Positions 26,701 to 37,869 of a stretch of DNA of 64,000 nucleotides are shown here, piece after piece. The notes below the pieces were generated by a model. It was not told the DNA's origin. It saw only the letters and a list, made by a program, of their open reading frames with translations, and made no database searches. The stretch is taken from positions 62,001 through 126,000 of the forward strand of contig JAUTXP010000001.1 in assembly GCA_030837965.1 (NCBI GenBank). Reading direction: 5' to 3'. How positions within the stretch are numbered: the first letter of the stretch is position 1; each line of letters opens with the position of its first letter. Origin of the DNA: Acidimicrobiaceae bacterium. GTDB lineage: Bacteria > Actinomycetota > Acidimicrobiia > Acidimicrobiales > JAUTXP01. The translations under genes were made by a program, and so were the position numbers.

Positions 26701-27804
26701 GTGAAGTTCCGCTGTGAACGTGATGTCCTGGTCGAGGCGCTGGGCACGGCCCAACGGGCGGTTGCCAGCCGCGGCGGCGCGCTTCCTGTGCTCTCGGGCG
26801 TGCGGCTCGAGGTAGCGGGCGGGTCGCTTCATGTGGCGGGCTCGGACTTGGACCTCACCATCCAGGTCACCGTGTCGGTGTCCGGCGAGACGGATGGCGT
26901 GGTCGTGCTTCCGGCCCGCTTGGCGGCCGACATCGTGCGGGCCCTGGAGCCGGGCGCAGTCATGCTCGACGCCACCGACGACGAGGTCCGCATCACATCG
27001 GGACGGTCGAACTTCGCTGTGCGCCTGCTGCCAGCGGCTGACTTCCCGCGGCTGCCCGCACCAGGGGACCAGGCCGATGCGGTGACCCTCTCGGCCAGCG
27101 AGCTCAACGAGGCCCTGCGCCAGGTCGTGCGGGCTGCGTCCAGCGACGACGCCCGGCCCATCCTCACCGGCGTGCTGATGACCGCGGAGGAGGGCGGCCT
27201 GCGGCTGGTGGCCACCGACTCGTACCGCCTGGCCGTGCGGGACCTCCCGGGCACCACCGTGTTGCGAGAGGGCCAGAAGGTCCTCGTCCCGTCCAAGGCG
27301 CTGACCGAGTTGCAGCGGTTGTTGTCCGGCGCCGAGCAGGTCACGCTGCGGCTGGCCGAGCACGACGCCACGTTCGAGGTCGGCAACGTGCGGCTGACCA
27401 GCAGGCTGATCGAAGGCGAGTTCCCCAACTACCGCCAGCTCATCCCGTCCAGCTACCCGAACCGGCTCATCGTGGAGAAGGAGCCCCTTCTCGACGCGGT
27501 GCGGCGGGTGAAGCTGTTGGTCAGGGACGCCACCACGCCGGTGCGCATCGCCCTGCGGCCCGATGGGATCGAGCTCACCGTCATCACCACCGAGGTCGGC
27601 CAGGCCGTCGAGGACGTGGACGCCAAGTTCGAGGGCGGGGAGATGACTGTTGCCTTCAACCCTGCCTATTTGATCGACGGCGTGGAGGCAGTGGCGGGCG
27701 ACGAGATCCTGTTGGAGACCATCGACGCCCTGCGGCCGGCTGTCATTCGCCCCACCGAGGGGTCCGAGTACCTGTACCTGTTGATGCCCGTTCGGGTGTC
27801 GTAG
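26701..27804 (+). CDS. dnaN: DNA polymerase III beta sliding clamp
   Basis: KFRCERDVLVEALGTAQRAVASRGGALPVLSGVRLEV...; C-term EYLYLLMPVRVS. Confidence 0.97.
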   Translation: MKFRCERDVLVEALGTAQRAVASRGGALPVLSGVRLEVAGGSLHVAGSDLDLTIQVTVSVSGETDGVVVLPARLAADIVRALEPGAVMLDATDDEVRITSGRSNFAVRLLPAADFPRLPAPGDQADAVTLSASELNEALRQVVRAASSDDARPILTGVLMTAEEGGLRLVATDSYRLAVRDLPGTTVLREGQKVLVPSKALTELQRLLSGAEQVTLRLAEHDATFEVGNVRLTSRLIEGEFPNYRQLIPSSYPNRLIVEKEPLLDAVRRVKLLVRDATTPVRIALRPDGIELTVITTEVGQAVEDVDAKFEGGEMTVAFNPAYLIDGVEAVAGDEILLETIDALRPAVIRPTEGSEYLYLLMPVRVS

Positions 27805-27820
27805 CCGTGGAGCGCAGCCC

Positions 27821-28897
27821 ATGCGGGTCTCCCGCCTCTGGCTGACTGACTTTCGGAACTACACGTCGGCGGAGCTGGCCCCCGCACCGGAGGGGCTGAC
27901 CGTCATCCTGGGCGGCAACGGCCAGGGCAAGTCCAACCTGTTGGAGGCGGTGGGATGGCTGGCCACGCTGGCGTCGTTCCGGGGAGCGCCGGCAGAGGCC
28001 CTCGTTCGTCAAGGAGCCGACCAGGCCGTGGTCAGGGCCGAGGGCGACAGGGACGGGCGCACGCTGCTGGTCGAGGCCGAGATCAACCTGTCCCGGAGGG
28101 ACCGGGTGCTGGTCAACCGCCAGCCCCTCAAGCGGGCCAGGGACCTGCTGGGCGCCTTGCGGGTCACCGTGTTCGCGCCGGACGACCTGATCCTGGTCAA
28201 GGGCGGGCCCAGCGAGCGAAGGCGGTACCTGGACGACCTGCTGGTCGCGTTGCACCCGCGCAACGACGCCCTGCGGGGCGAGGTGGAGCGGGTGCTGCGG
28301 CAGCGGACCACGCTGCTCAAGCAGTCAGGCGGCCGACTGTCGTCCGAGATCGAGGCCACCCTGGACGTATGGGACGACAAGCTCGCTGTCGCGGGGGAGG
28401 AGTTGGCCGCGGCCAGAGAGGCGTTGGTGACGGGGCTGGAACCGGAGTTGGGAAAGGCCTACGACCAGGTCGCGTCCACGGCTGCCGAGGTTGCCGTGTC
28501 ATATGAGCGGTCGTGGGCCGGACCCTTGCGGGACGCGCTGGCCGCGGCGAGGACGGACGACGTGCGCAGGGGTGTGACCACGGTCGGGCCCCACCGCGAC
28601 GAGCTGGCGCTGGCCATCGCCGGGCTGCCCGGCAGGACCCATGCCTCGCAGGGCGAGCAGCGCTCGCTGGCCCTGGCCTTGCGATTGGCGGGCCACGCCC
28701 TGGTCACCGAGGCCACCGGGTCCGCGCCGGTGCTGCTGCTGGACGACGTGTTCTCCGAGCTGGACCCGGAGCGCAGCCAGGCCCTCGTCGCCCACCTGCC
28801 GTCGGGTCAGGCCCTGCTGACCACAGCCGGTCCCCCGCCCGCAGGCGTGCAGCCCGCGGCGGTGGTGCAGGTGGCGCAAGGGGCGATCGTTCGATGA
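27821..28897 (+). CDS. recF: DNA replication/repair protein RecF
   Basis: MRVSRLWLTDFRNYTSAELAPAPEGLTVILGGNGQGKSNLLEAVGWLAT...; LLLDDVFSELDPERSQAL. Confidence 0.96.
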   Translation: MRVSRLWLTDFRNYTSAELAPAPEGLTVILGGNGQGKSNLLEAVGWLATLASFRGAPAEALVRQGADQAVVRAEGDRDGRTLLVEAEINLSRRDRVLVNRQPLKRARDLLGALRVTVFAPDDLILVKGGPSERRRYLDDLLVALHPRNDALRGEVERVLRQRTTLLKQSGGRLSSEIEATLDVWDDKLAVAGEELAAAREALVTGLEPELGKAYDQVASTAAEVAVSYERSWAGPLRDALAAARTDDVRRGVTTVGPHRDELALAIAGLPGRTHASQGEQRSLALALRLAGHALVTEATGSAPVLLLDDVFSELDPERSQALVAHLPSGQALLTTAGPPPAGVQPAAVVQVAQGAIVR

Positions 28898-28942
28898 CCG
28901 GCCGGGACATGACCGGCAGGGACCGATGACTGGCGGGGCCCG

Positions 28943-29269
28943 ATGACATGGCGGCCGTCGCGGCCCGATGACGGCGGCGAACCCCGGGCGCTGAAGGACT
29001 CGCTGGACGGCTTCGCCCGCAGGCTGGGGGTGCCGGAGGCGGCCGGCTTGGCCGTGGTGTTCTCGCACTGGGAGGAGGTCGTGGGGGCCTCGGTCGCGGC
29101 CCACGCCCGACCCGTCTCGCTGGTCAAGGGGGCGCTGGTCGTCGCCGTCGACCAGCCCGGCTGGGCCACCCAGTTGAAGTTCCTCGCACCCCGCCTGGTG
29201 GAGCGCATCAACGCGTCCGCAGGCGACGCCGTGGTGGACCGTCTCGAGGTCCGGGTCGAGACCCGTTGA
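28943..29269 (+). CDS. DUF721 / DciA-like protein (Rv0004 position)
   Basis: LAVVFSHWEEVVGASVAAHARPVSLVKGALVVAVDQPGWATQLKFLAPRLVERIN; synteny recF-DUF721-gyrB. Confidence 0.88.
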   Translation: MTWRPSRPDDGGEPRALKDSLDGFARRLGVPEAAGLAVVFSHWEEVVGASVAAHARPVSLVKGALVVAVDQPGWATQLKFLAPRLVERINASAGDAVVDRLEVRVETR

Positions 29270-29384
29270 TGGCCGTTCCTGTCACACCCCGGTGGTAGAC
29301 TGACATCATCGCAATTCGGGCTTCTGAGCAGGACTTTTGCCGCCTGAACTGCCTCCAATCCTCCCAGTGGAAAGGTCGCGCCCC

Positions 29385-31343
29385 GTGGCGATGACAACAG
29401 CGGCAGGAGCCGAAGCAAACCGACCGGACAAGCCCTCCTACAGCGCCAAGGACCTGACCGTCTTGAAGGGCCTCGATCCGGTCCGCAAGCGGCCCGGGAT
29501 GTACATCGGGTCCACCGGCCCGTCGGGGCTGCACCACCTCATCTGGGAGGTGGTCGACAACTCGGTGGACGAGGCCATGGCGGGCTACTGCGACCGCATC
29601 GATGTGACCCTCCTGCCCGACGGCGGATGCCGGGTGGTGGACAACGGCCGTGGCATCCCCACCGACGTGCACCCGGTGGAGAAGAAGAGCGGCGTCGAGG
29701 TGGCCCTCACCGTGCTGCACGGCGGCGGCAAGTTCGGCGACGGCGGCGGCTACAAGGTGTCGGGCGGCCTGCACGGCGTGGGCGTATCCGTGGTGAACGC
29801 CCTGTCCGAGCGCCTCGTCGTCGACGTGGACAGGGACGGCAAGCGCCACCGGATGGAGTTCGCCAAGGGGGGGAAGCCGGTCACCAAGCTCGAGGTGGTG
29901 GCTGATTCGCCCCCCGGGCGCACGGGCACCACGGTGGCCTTCTGGCCCGACCCCACCATCTTCGAAGAGACCGAATTCCGGGCCCAGACCGTGCTCGAAC
30001 GGCTCCAGATGTACGCCTTTTTGAACAAGTCGTTGGAGATCCGCTTCCGAGATGAGCGGGTCGGCCATGAGCAGCAGATGACGTACAAGTACTCGGGCGG
30101 GATCATCGACTTCGCCCGCCATCTGAACAACACCAAGGAGCCGTTGTTCAAAAAGGTCGCCTACTTCGAGGTGACCGAGGAGGCCCAGGAGGTCGAGGTC
30201 GCCCTCCAGTGGAACACGGGGTTCTACGAGGGCATCCACAGCTTCGCCAACGGCATCGCCACCGGCGAGGGCGGGATGCACGAGGAGGGCTTCAAGAAGG
30301 CGTTGACCAACGCTGTCAACAAGTACGCCCGGGCCAAGGGGCTGGTGAAGGAGAAGGACGACAACCTCACCGGCGAGGACATCAGGGAAGGCCTCACCGC
30401 CATCATCTCGGTGCGCCTGGCCGAGCCCCAGTTCGAGGGGCAGACCAAGGCCAAGCTGGGCAACGTTTCCATGCGGTCGTTGGTGGAGCGGGCCACCAAC
30501 GAGAAGTTCGGCGAGTGGCTCGAAGAGCATCCGAGCGAGGCCAAGCAGGCGGTGAACAAGGCGGTGCAGGCCGCCCGGGCCCGCACCGCGGCCCGCCAGG
30601 CCAGGGACCTCATCCGGCGCAAGTCGGCGCTCGAAGGCGCGGGGATGCCGGGCAAGCTGACGGACTGCGCCACCCGCAACGCCGAAGAGGCGGAGCTGTT
30701 CATCGTCGAGGGCGACTCGGCAGGCGGGTCGGCCATTCGGGCCAGGGACCCCCAGAACCAAGCCATCCTCCCGATCCGCGGGAAAATCCTGAACGTCGAG
30801 CGGGCCCGGATCGACAAGATGCTCAAGAACAACGAGATCCAGTCGTTGATCGGCGCTATCGGCGCGGGGGTGGGCGAAGAGGACTTCGACGTCGCCAAGA
30901 TCCGCTACCACAAGGTGATCCTGTTGTGCGACGCCGACGTGGACGGCTCACACATCCGCACCCTGCTGCTCACGTTCTTCTTCCGGCAGATGAAGGCCAT
31001 GGTCGAAGAGGGACACGTCTATGTGGCCCAGCCCCCGCTGTACTCCACCATCGTGGGCAAGGAGAAGGTCTATCTGAAGGACGACGCGGCCAAGGAGCGG
31101 TTCTTGGCCGAGCACCCCAACCACAAGTCCGAGTTCAACCGGCTGAAGGGCCTGGGAGAGATGGACTTCGGGGAATTGGGGGAGACGACGATGGACCCGA
31201 CCAAGCGCACGCTGCTGCGGGTCGACGTGGAACAAGCCGCCATCGCGGACGAGGTCTTCTCCATCCTCATGGGCGACGACGTGGAGCTGCGCAAGCACTT
31301 CATCGTGACCAACGCCAAAGACGTTCGCTTCCTCGATATCTAG
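29385..31343 (+). CDS. gyrB: DNA gyrase subunit B (start GTG 29385 or ATG 29391)
   Basis: YSAKDLTVLKGLDPVRKRPGMYIGSTGPSGLHHLIWEVVDNSVDEAMAG... Confidence 0.97.
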   Translation: MAMTTAAGAEANRPDKPSYSAKDLTVLKGLDPVRKRPGMYIGSTGPSGLHHLIWEVVDNSVDEAMAGYCDRIDVTLLPDGGCRVVDNGRGIPTDVHPVEKKSGVEVALTVLHGGGKFGDGGGYKVSGGLHGVGVSVVNALSERLVVDVDRDGKRHRMEFAKGGKPVTKLEVVADSPPGRTGTTVAFWPDPTIFEETEFRAQTVLERLQMYAFLNKSLEIRFRDERVGHEQQMTYKYSGGIIDFARHLNNTKEPLFKKVAYFEVTEEAQEVEVALQWNTGFYEGIHSFANGIATGEGGMHEEGFKKALTNAVNKYARAKGLVKEKDDNLTGEDIREGLTAIISVRLAEPQFEGQTKAKLGNVSMRSLVERATNEKFGEWLEEHPSEAKQAVNKAVQAARARTAARQARDLIRRKSALEGAGMPGKLTDCATRNAEEAELFIVEGDSAGGSAIRARDPQNQAILPIRGKILNVERARIDKMLKNNEIQSLIGAIGAGVGEEDFDVAKIRYHKVILLCDADVDGSHIRTLLLTFFFRQMKAMVEEGHVYVAQPPLYSTIVGKEKVYLKDDAAKERFLAEHPNHKSEFNRLKGLGEMDFGELGETTMDPTKRTLLRVDVEQAAIADEVFSILMGDDVELRKHFIVTNAKDVRFLDI

Positions 31344-31439
31344 TCGGGGTCGGAACCAGAGGTTCCCACCCGAGTTCACCGGAGCATCGGCGGACCGGCA
31401 ACACCGGCGCCGCCGCGGCCCTGAAAGGCACACACCTAC

Positions 31440-33926
<2,487 letters not shown>

Positions 33927-33933
33927 GCCGCTC

Positions 33934-33957
33934 GCCCTTTGCCGCAACGGCAAGGGC
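33934..33957 (+). terminator. Hairpin downstream of gyrA
   Basis: GCCCTT(T)GCCG-CAA-CGGCAAGGGC. Confidence 0.6.
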
Positions 33958-33995
33958 CCTCACTTCCCCCGACAACGTGACAATGGCTCGCCAGC

Positions 33996-34706
33996 TTGGC
34001 TTGGCGCGCCCGGTGGTCGGAGGACGACGTGGTGTCGAGGCGCAGAGGCGCGTGCATGTCGGGGCGGGGCCGCGAGGGGGGCCCGGAGCAGGGCCAAGTG
34101 CTGCCCCTCGTGGCCGTGGTGTTGGTGGTCGCAGGCGGGGCCATGCTGTGGCTGGGTCGGCTGGGCGGCGCGGCAGTGAGCAGGGCCCAGGCCAGGACGG
34201 CGGCGGACATGGCCGCGTTGGCGGGCGCAGTGGGCGGCCGGTCGGAGGCCGCGGGGGTGGCTGCGGCCAACGGGGCCCGACTGGATCGGTTCGAGTCGCG
34301 GGGCGCCCAGGCCTGGGTCAAGGTGTCGCGAGGGCGGGCGGTGGCCACGGCAAGGGCCAAGCGGGTCGACGGGTGGGGGAGCGGCGACTCGAGCGCGAGA
34401 GCGCCGGCCCGGGGCGGGCTCGACCCTGCAATGCAGGCCGCCTTGGCCCAGGCCGCGTCGCTGCTGGGAAGAACAGTCCCAATCACATCGGGTTACCGGT
34501 CGAAGGCCGAACAGGCCAGCCTCTACGCCCAACGCGCCAGCAACCCCTACCCGGTGGCCCGACCGGGCTCGTCGGCCCACGAACGAGGGCGGGCGGTCGA
34601 CGTGCCGCGGCAGTTCGTGCCGCTGTTGCTGGCCGTGTCGGGCCGGGTCGGACTGTGCCATCCGTACCCGGTGGCCGACCCGGTGCACTTCGAGCTGTGC
34701 CGGTGA
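33996..34706 (+). CDS. TadE/TadG-like N-terminal segment fused to VanY-type D,D-carboxypeptidase domain
   Basis: GPEQGQVLPLVAVVLVVAGGAMLWLGRLGGAAVSRAQARTAADMAALAGA then ITSGYRSKAEQASLY...GSSAHERGRAVDVPRQF...DPVHFEL. Confidence 0.72.
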   Translation: MAWRARWSEDDVVSRRRGACMSGRGREGGPEQGQVLPLVAVVLVVAGGAMLWLGRLGGAAVSRAQARTAADMAALAGAVGGRSEAAGVAAANGARLDRFESRGAQAWVKVSRGRAVATARAKRVDGWGSGDSSARAPARGGLDPAMQAALAQAASLLGRTVPITSGYRSKAEQASLYAQRASNPYPVARPGSSAHERGRAVDVPRQFVPLLLAVSGRVGLCHPYPVADPVHFELCR

Positions 34707-34761
34707 AGGGAAGCGGCATCGGTGCCGCGGGGCGGCGAGGGCCACCGGCTACCCTCGGCGC

Positions 34762-35139
34762 GTGGCGCAGGGGCGACGGGTCCGTCGGGTGATCCGCAGG
34801 GTGGACACGTGGACGGTGCTGCGGTTCTCCGTCATCTTCTACCTCAGCATGCTGGTGGTGGCGTTGGTGGCCGGGGTCCTGCTGTGGGCGGCGGCGTCGG
34901 CCGTCGGCGTGATCGACAACCTCGAAAAGTTCGTCAAGGACCTCTTCGTGTTGGACTCGTTCCACATCCGCGCGGGCCTTATCTTCCGGGCCACGCTGGT
35001 GGGCGGGCTTGTGATGGTCCTGCTGGGCACGGGTGCCAACGTCTTGATGGCGGTGATCTACAACCTCACCTCCGACGTGGTCGGGGGCGTCGAGGTGAGC
35101 GTGCTCGAGGAGGAGTCGGGCCGCAGGGCCGCCGTCTAG
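34762..35139 (+). CDS. DUF3566-domain transmembrane protein (Rv0007 position)
   Basis: TVLRFSVIFYLSMLVVALVAGVLLWAAASAVGVIDNLEKFVKDLF...NVLMAVIYNLTSDVVGGVEVSVLEE. Confidence 0.9.
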   Translation: MAQGRRVRRVIRRVDTWTVLRFSVIFYLSMLVVALVAGVLLWAAASAVGVIDNLEKFVKDLFVLDSFHIRAGLIFRATLVGGLVMVLLGTGANVLMAVIYNLTSDVVGGVEVSVLEEESGRRAAV

Positions 35140-35165
35140 GTGCTTGCTACGCTGTCTCGGCCCAC

Positions 35166-35239
35166 GGGGCTGTAGCTCAGTTGGTTAGAGCGCAGCACTG
35201 ATAATGCTGAGGTCGCTGGTTCGATTCCAGCCAGCCCCA
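35166..35239 (+). tRNA. tRNA-Ile (GAT)
   Basis: GGGGCTGTAGCTCAGTTGGTTAGAGCGCAGCACTGATAATGCTGAGGTCGCTGGTTCGATTCCAGCCAGCCCCA; 7-bp acceptor GGGGCTG/CAGCCCC, anticodon GAT. Confidence 0.97.
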
Positions 35240-35279
35240 CCCAAATGAGGCCCACCATGTTGCGTCGCGAACGGGACCG

Positions 35280-35417
35280 ATGAGGACGCTGCGCCGGGCC
35301 ATTGCCGCCTTGGGCGCGGCCGCGCTGATCGCCGGCGCCCTGCGGCTTCGGGGCCGCGGCGGGGTGCCGCCCCAGACCGGTGGTTGGCGGGAGCTGACCG
35401 GCCCGGATCTGCGATAG
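35280..35417 (+). CDS. Possible 45-aa protein directly abutting the downstream start
   Basis: MRTLRRAIAALGAAALIAGALRLRGRGGVPPQTGGWRELTGPDLR-TAG followed at once by GTG 35418. Confidence 0.4.
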   Translation: MRTLRRAIAALGAAALIAGALRLRGRGGVPPQTGGWRELTGPDLR

Positions 35418-36446
35418 GTGCGGGTCGTCCTGCTGGGCGCGGGCGCGGTCGGCGCCCGGGCGGCCCGCCAACTGGTGTCGGGGGACGGCGGGGGCGACGA
35501 CGACGCTCCGGCAGGCGGCTCACCGAGCGGGCTCGAGGATCTGGCTGTGGTCGACGTTGACGGGCGCAGGGCCGCGGCCGTGTGCGCGTCCCTTGGCCCC
35601 GTGGCACGGGCGGCCACGTGGGAGCCGGACATGCTGGACCAGGCCGACGTGTTGGTGCTGGCCTGTCCGCAGGGGCATCGGCGCCGAGCCGAGGAGGCCA
35701 TGGAGCGGGGCGCCCACGTGGTGTCCGTGGCTGACGACATGGAGCAGGTGCGGGCCCTGCTCGACTTGGACGCGGAGGCGAGCGAGCGGGGCCTGTCCGT
35801 GGTGGTGGGGGCCGGGTTCGCCCCTGGGTTGGCGTGCGTGCTGGCCCGGCATGCAGCGGCTTCGTTCGATGCCGTGGACGAGGTGCACGTGGCCAAATCG
35901 GGTACCGGCGGGCCCGCGTGCGCCCGTGAGCATCATCGGGCCTTGGCCTCGTGGGCCTTGGACTGGCGGGACAGCGCGTGGGTGCGCCGGCCTGGTGGGT
36001 CAGGCCGGGAACTGGCCTGGTTCCCGGACCCGGTCGGCGGCCAGGACTGCTATCGGGCCGGGCTGCCCGACGCCTTGGTGCTGGTCCCGGCCTTCCCCGG
36101 CGTGCGCCGGGTCACGGCCCGGGTGGCCGCGTCCCGACGGGACCGGCTCACAGCCCGTCTGCCCATGCTGCGCAGGCCGCACCCCGAGGGGATCATCGGT
36201 GCCGTCCGGGTCGAGGTGCGCGGGCGGCGCGGGAGTGGGCGTGACGTGCGGGTGCTGGGTGCCATCGACCGGCCCGCCGTCGCGGCGGGGGCTGTGGCCG
36301 GGCTGGCCGCGGTCTGGGCTGTGGACGGCCGCCTGGCTCGCCGGGGGGCGGGTGGGCTGGCGACCCTTGTGGATGAGCCCGTGCCTTTTTTGCAGGAGTT
36401 AGCACGCCGGGGCGTCAAGGCCGCCGTGTTCGAAGGCGTTTCGTAG
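35418..36446 (+). CDS. Saccharopine-dehydrogenase-like NAD(P)-binding protein
   Basis: VRVVLLGAGAVGARAARQLV..., VVDVDGRRAAAVCASLG, GAGFAPGLACVLARHAA. Confidence 0.75.
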   Translation: MRVVLLGAGAVGARAARQLVSGDGGGDDDAPAGGSPSGLEDLAVVDVDGRRAAAVCASLGPVARAATWEPDMLDQADVLVLACPQGHRRRAEEAMERGAHVVSVADDMEQVRALLDLDAEASERGLSVVVGAGFAPGLACVLARHAAASFDAVDEVHVAKSGTGGPACAREHHRALASWALDWRDSAWVRRPGGSGRELAWFPDPVGGQDCYRAGLPDALVLVPAFPGVRRVTARVAASRRDRLTARLPMLRRPHPEGIIGAVRVEVRGRRGSGRDVRVLGAIDRPAVAAGAVAGLAAVWAVDGRLARRGAGGLATLVDEPVPFLQELARRGVKAAVFEGVS

Positions 36447-36538
36447 CCCTACGTGGGGCTGGACGGCCCTCCATCCAGAGGGCAGTTCGGGCGAATTGGG
36501 CGCAGCCTGGGCCGGTGCTTGCTCGGGCTTGCAGAAAG

Positions 36539-36615
36539 TTTTCCACTCTTTCCACAGGCCCCTGTGGACGAGATTCGAAAGCCAGTGGACAAATTGGATG
36601 CGGCGCTGTGGACAA
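36539..36615. promoter_or_regulatory. Cluster of DnaA-box-like sites, three same-strand boxes at 21- and 23-bp spacing
   Basis: TGTGGACGA (36563), AGTGGACAA (36584), TGTGGACAA (36607) plus weaker TTTTCCACT (36539) and CTTTCCACA (36548). Confidence 0.65.
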
Positions 36616-36700
36616 TCCCGTGGAAGGGCGCACAGCGCGGCCGGCGCGGCCTGCGCGTTCGGCTGTTCGGGTTGGCCGGGGCTGGCCGGGGCTGGGATGC

Positions 36701-36943
36701 TCAGCCCGCTTCGTCAGGCGAGGTGGGCCGCTGGTCGTCCTGGAGCTCCAGTTCGCCTGCGCCTCTGGGGTCGGTCCCCGGCGGTATGTCCGTCGGACCG
36801 ACATTGCCGACGATGTTGGGGTCGTTGACGCCCACCGGCATCTCCCGCAAGTCGTCGACCACGCTGTCGGTGTTACTGGTGTTGGCCCCACTCCAGTCGC
36901 CCTCGCCGTCCGGCCGGATCACGATGTCGTCGGTGTCATCCAT
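36701..36943 (-). CDS. Small acidic protein, unknown
   Basis: MDDTDDIVIRPDGEGDWSGANTSNTDSVVDDLREMPVGVNDPNIVGNVGPTDIPPGTDPRGAGELELQDDQRPTSPDEAG. Confidence 0.5.
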   Translation of the reverse strand: MDDTDDIVIRPDGEGDWSGANTSNTDSVVDDLREMPVGVNDPNIVGNVGPTDIPPGTDPRGAGELELQDDQRPTSPDEAG

Positions 36944-37189
36944 GCCCCGGGTGTACCCCGGGGGGCCGGCATGGGAACCGGAGGGCCGGGGGCCGGTAGG
37001 CCGCGGGCCAGGCGTGTCGTATCCTGACCCCCGACCTCGGGGACGTGGGGGCTGTAGAACCTCATCGCCGCTGATGGAGCCGCCTCGGCACTTACACCAT
37101 CGAACGCGACAACGACGTTCTCGGAACGCGCTCACGCCTCGTTGCCCAAACAGGCGAGCAGCAACCCTGGTAAAAATCGACTGAGGGCA

Positions 37190-37516
37190 TCAGGCGGTCC
37201 TCGTTAGACTCAGCGCCACGGCGATCGCCTCATACGCGCTCCACATCGGGTGCTCCTTCTGTACGAAGAACAGCCGGTGACCGTCCGGGAACCGGTCGAG
37301 CAGACCCTCTGCAACGAACGTAGCGAGCTCCCGGCGTACTGCCGTTGCTGCCTCGCCTAGGACCAGCAAGGCAACTTGTGCCTCCTGCTGGAAGAACGCT
37401 TCCCCTCCGCGCGCCAGCACCCAGGCGCTCAACAGCACGCGCGTCGGCGCGCCGAAGAGCGCCTTGGCTGTGGCGCGAGCCTCGTCAGTCCAACGGGCGG
37501 GATCCACCACTAACAT
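37190..37516 (-). CDS. Winged-helix transcriptional regulator-like protein
   Basis: QQEAQVALLVLGEAATAVRRELATFVAEGLLDRFPDGHRLFFVQKEHPMWSAYEAIAVAL; divergent from the next gene. Confidence 0.65.
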   Translation of the reverse strand: MLVVDPARWTDEARATAKALFGAPTRVLLSAWVLARGGEAFFQQEAQVALLVLGEAATAVRRELATFVAEGLLDRFPDGHRLFFVQKEHPMWSAYEAIAVALSLTRTA

Positions 37517-37542
37517 GTTTTGTGTTACTAGATTGGTGTTGC

Positions 37543-37869
37543 ATGAGTGCTGATAGTAGACCCGTAGGGTCAAGGGCGGACGGGATGGACGACGGTCTGG
37601 TGCACTCGGAGCGGGTACTGCGCATGACGTACACCAACTACCGCGGTGAGCGCGCCATGCGACGTGTTGTCCCAGAGCGCGTCTGGTTTGGGGCGACCGA
37701 CTGGCATCCCACGGCGCAATGGCTACTGGACGCATTCGACCTCGACCGGAACGCGTGCCGCTCTTTCGCATTACAGGACGTCGAATCGTTCATGCCCGAT
37801 ACTGAGGAGCATGTACCTCACCGATCGGGAGATTCGGGAGCGCCTTCCGGCCTTCAACTTCACCGCTGA
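37543..37869 (+). CDS. Small WYL-like domain protein
   Basis: VLRMTYTNYRGERAMRRVVPERVWFGATDWHPTAQWLLDAFDLDRNACRSFALQDVESF. Confidence 0.6.
   Translation: MSADSRPVGSRADGMDDGLVHSERVLRMTYTNYRGERAMRRVVPERVWFGATDWHPTAQWLLDAFDLDRNACRSFALQDVESFMPDTEEHVPHRSGDSGAPSGLQLHR

Noticed and set aside
33960-34745. Minus-strand 261-aa ORF opposite the TadE-VanY gene
   Set aside because: The plus-strand gene has clear catalytic motifs; the antisense frame does not.
37345-37542. Upstream part of the supplied 37345-37869 ORF
   Set aside because: Overlaps the divergent wHTH gene in antisense; ATG 37543 gives the recognisable WYL-like product.
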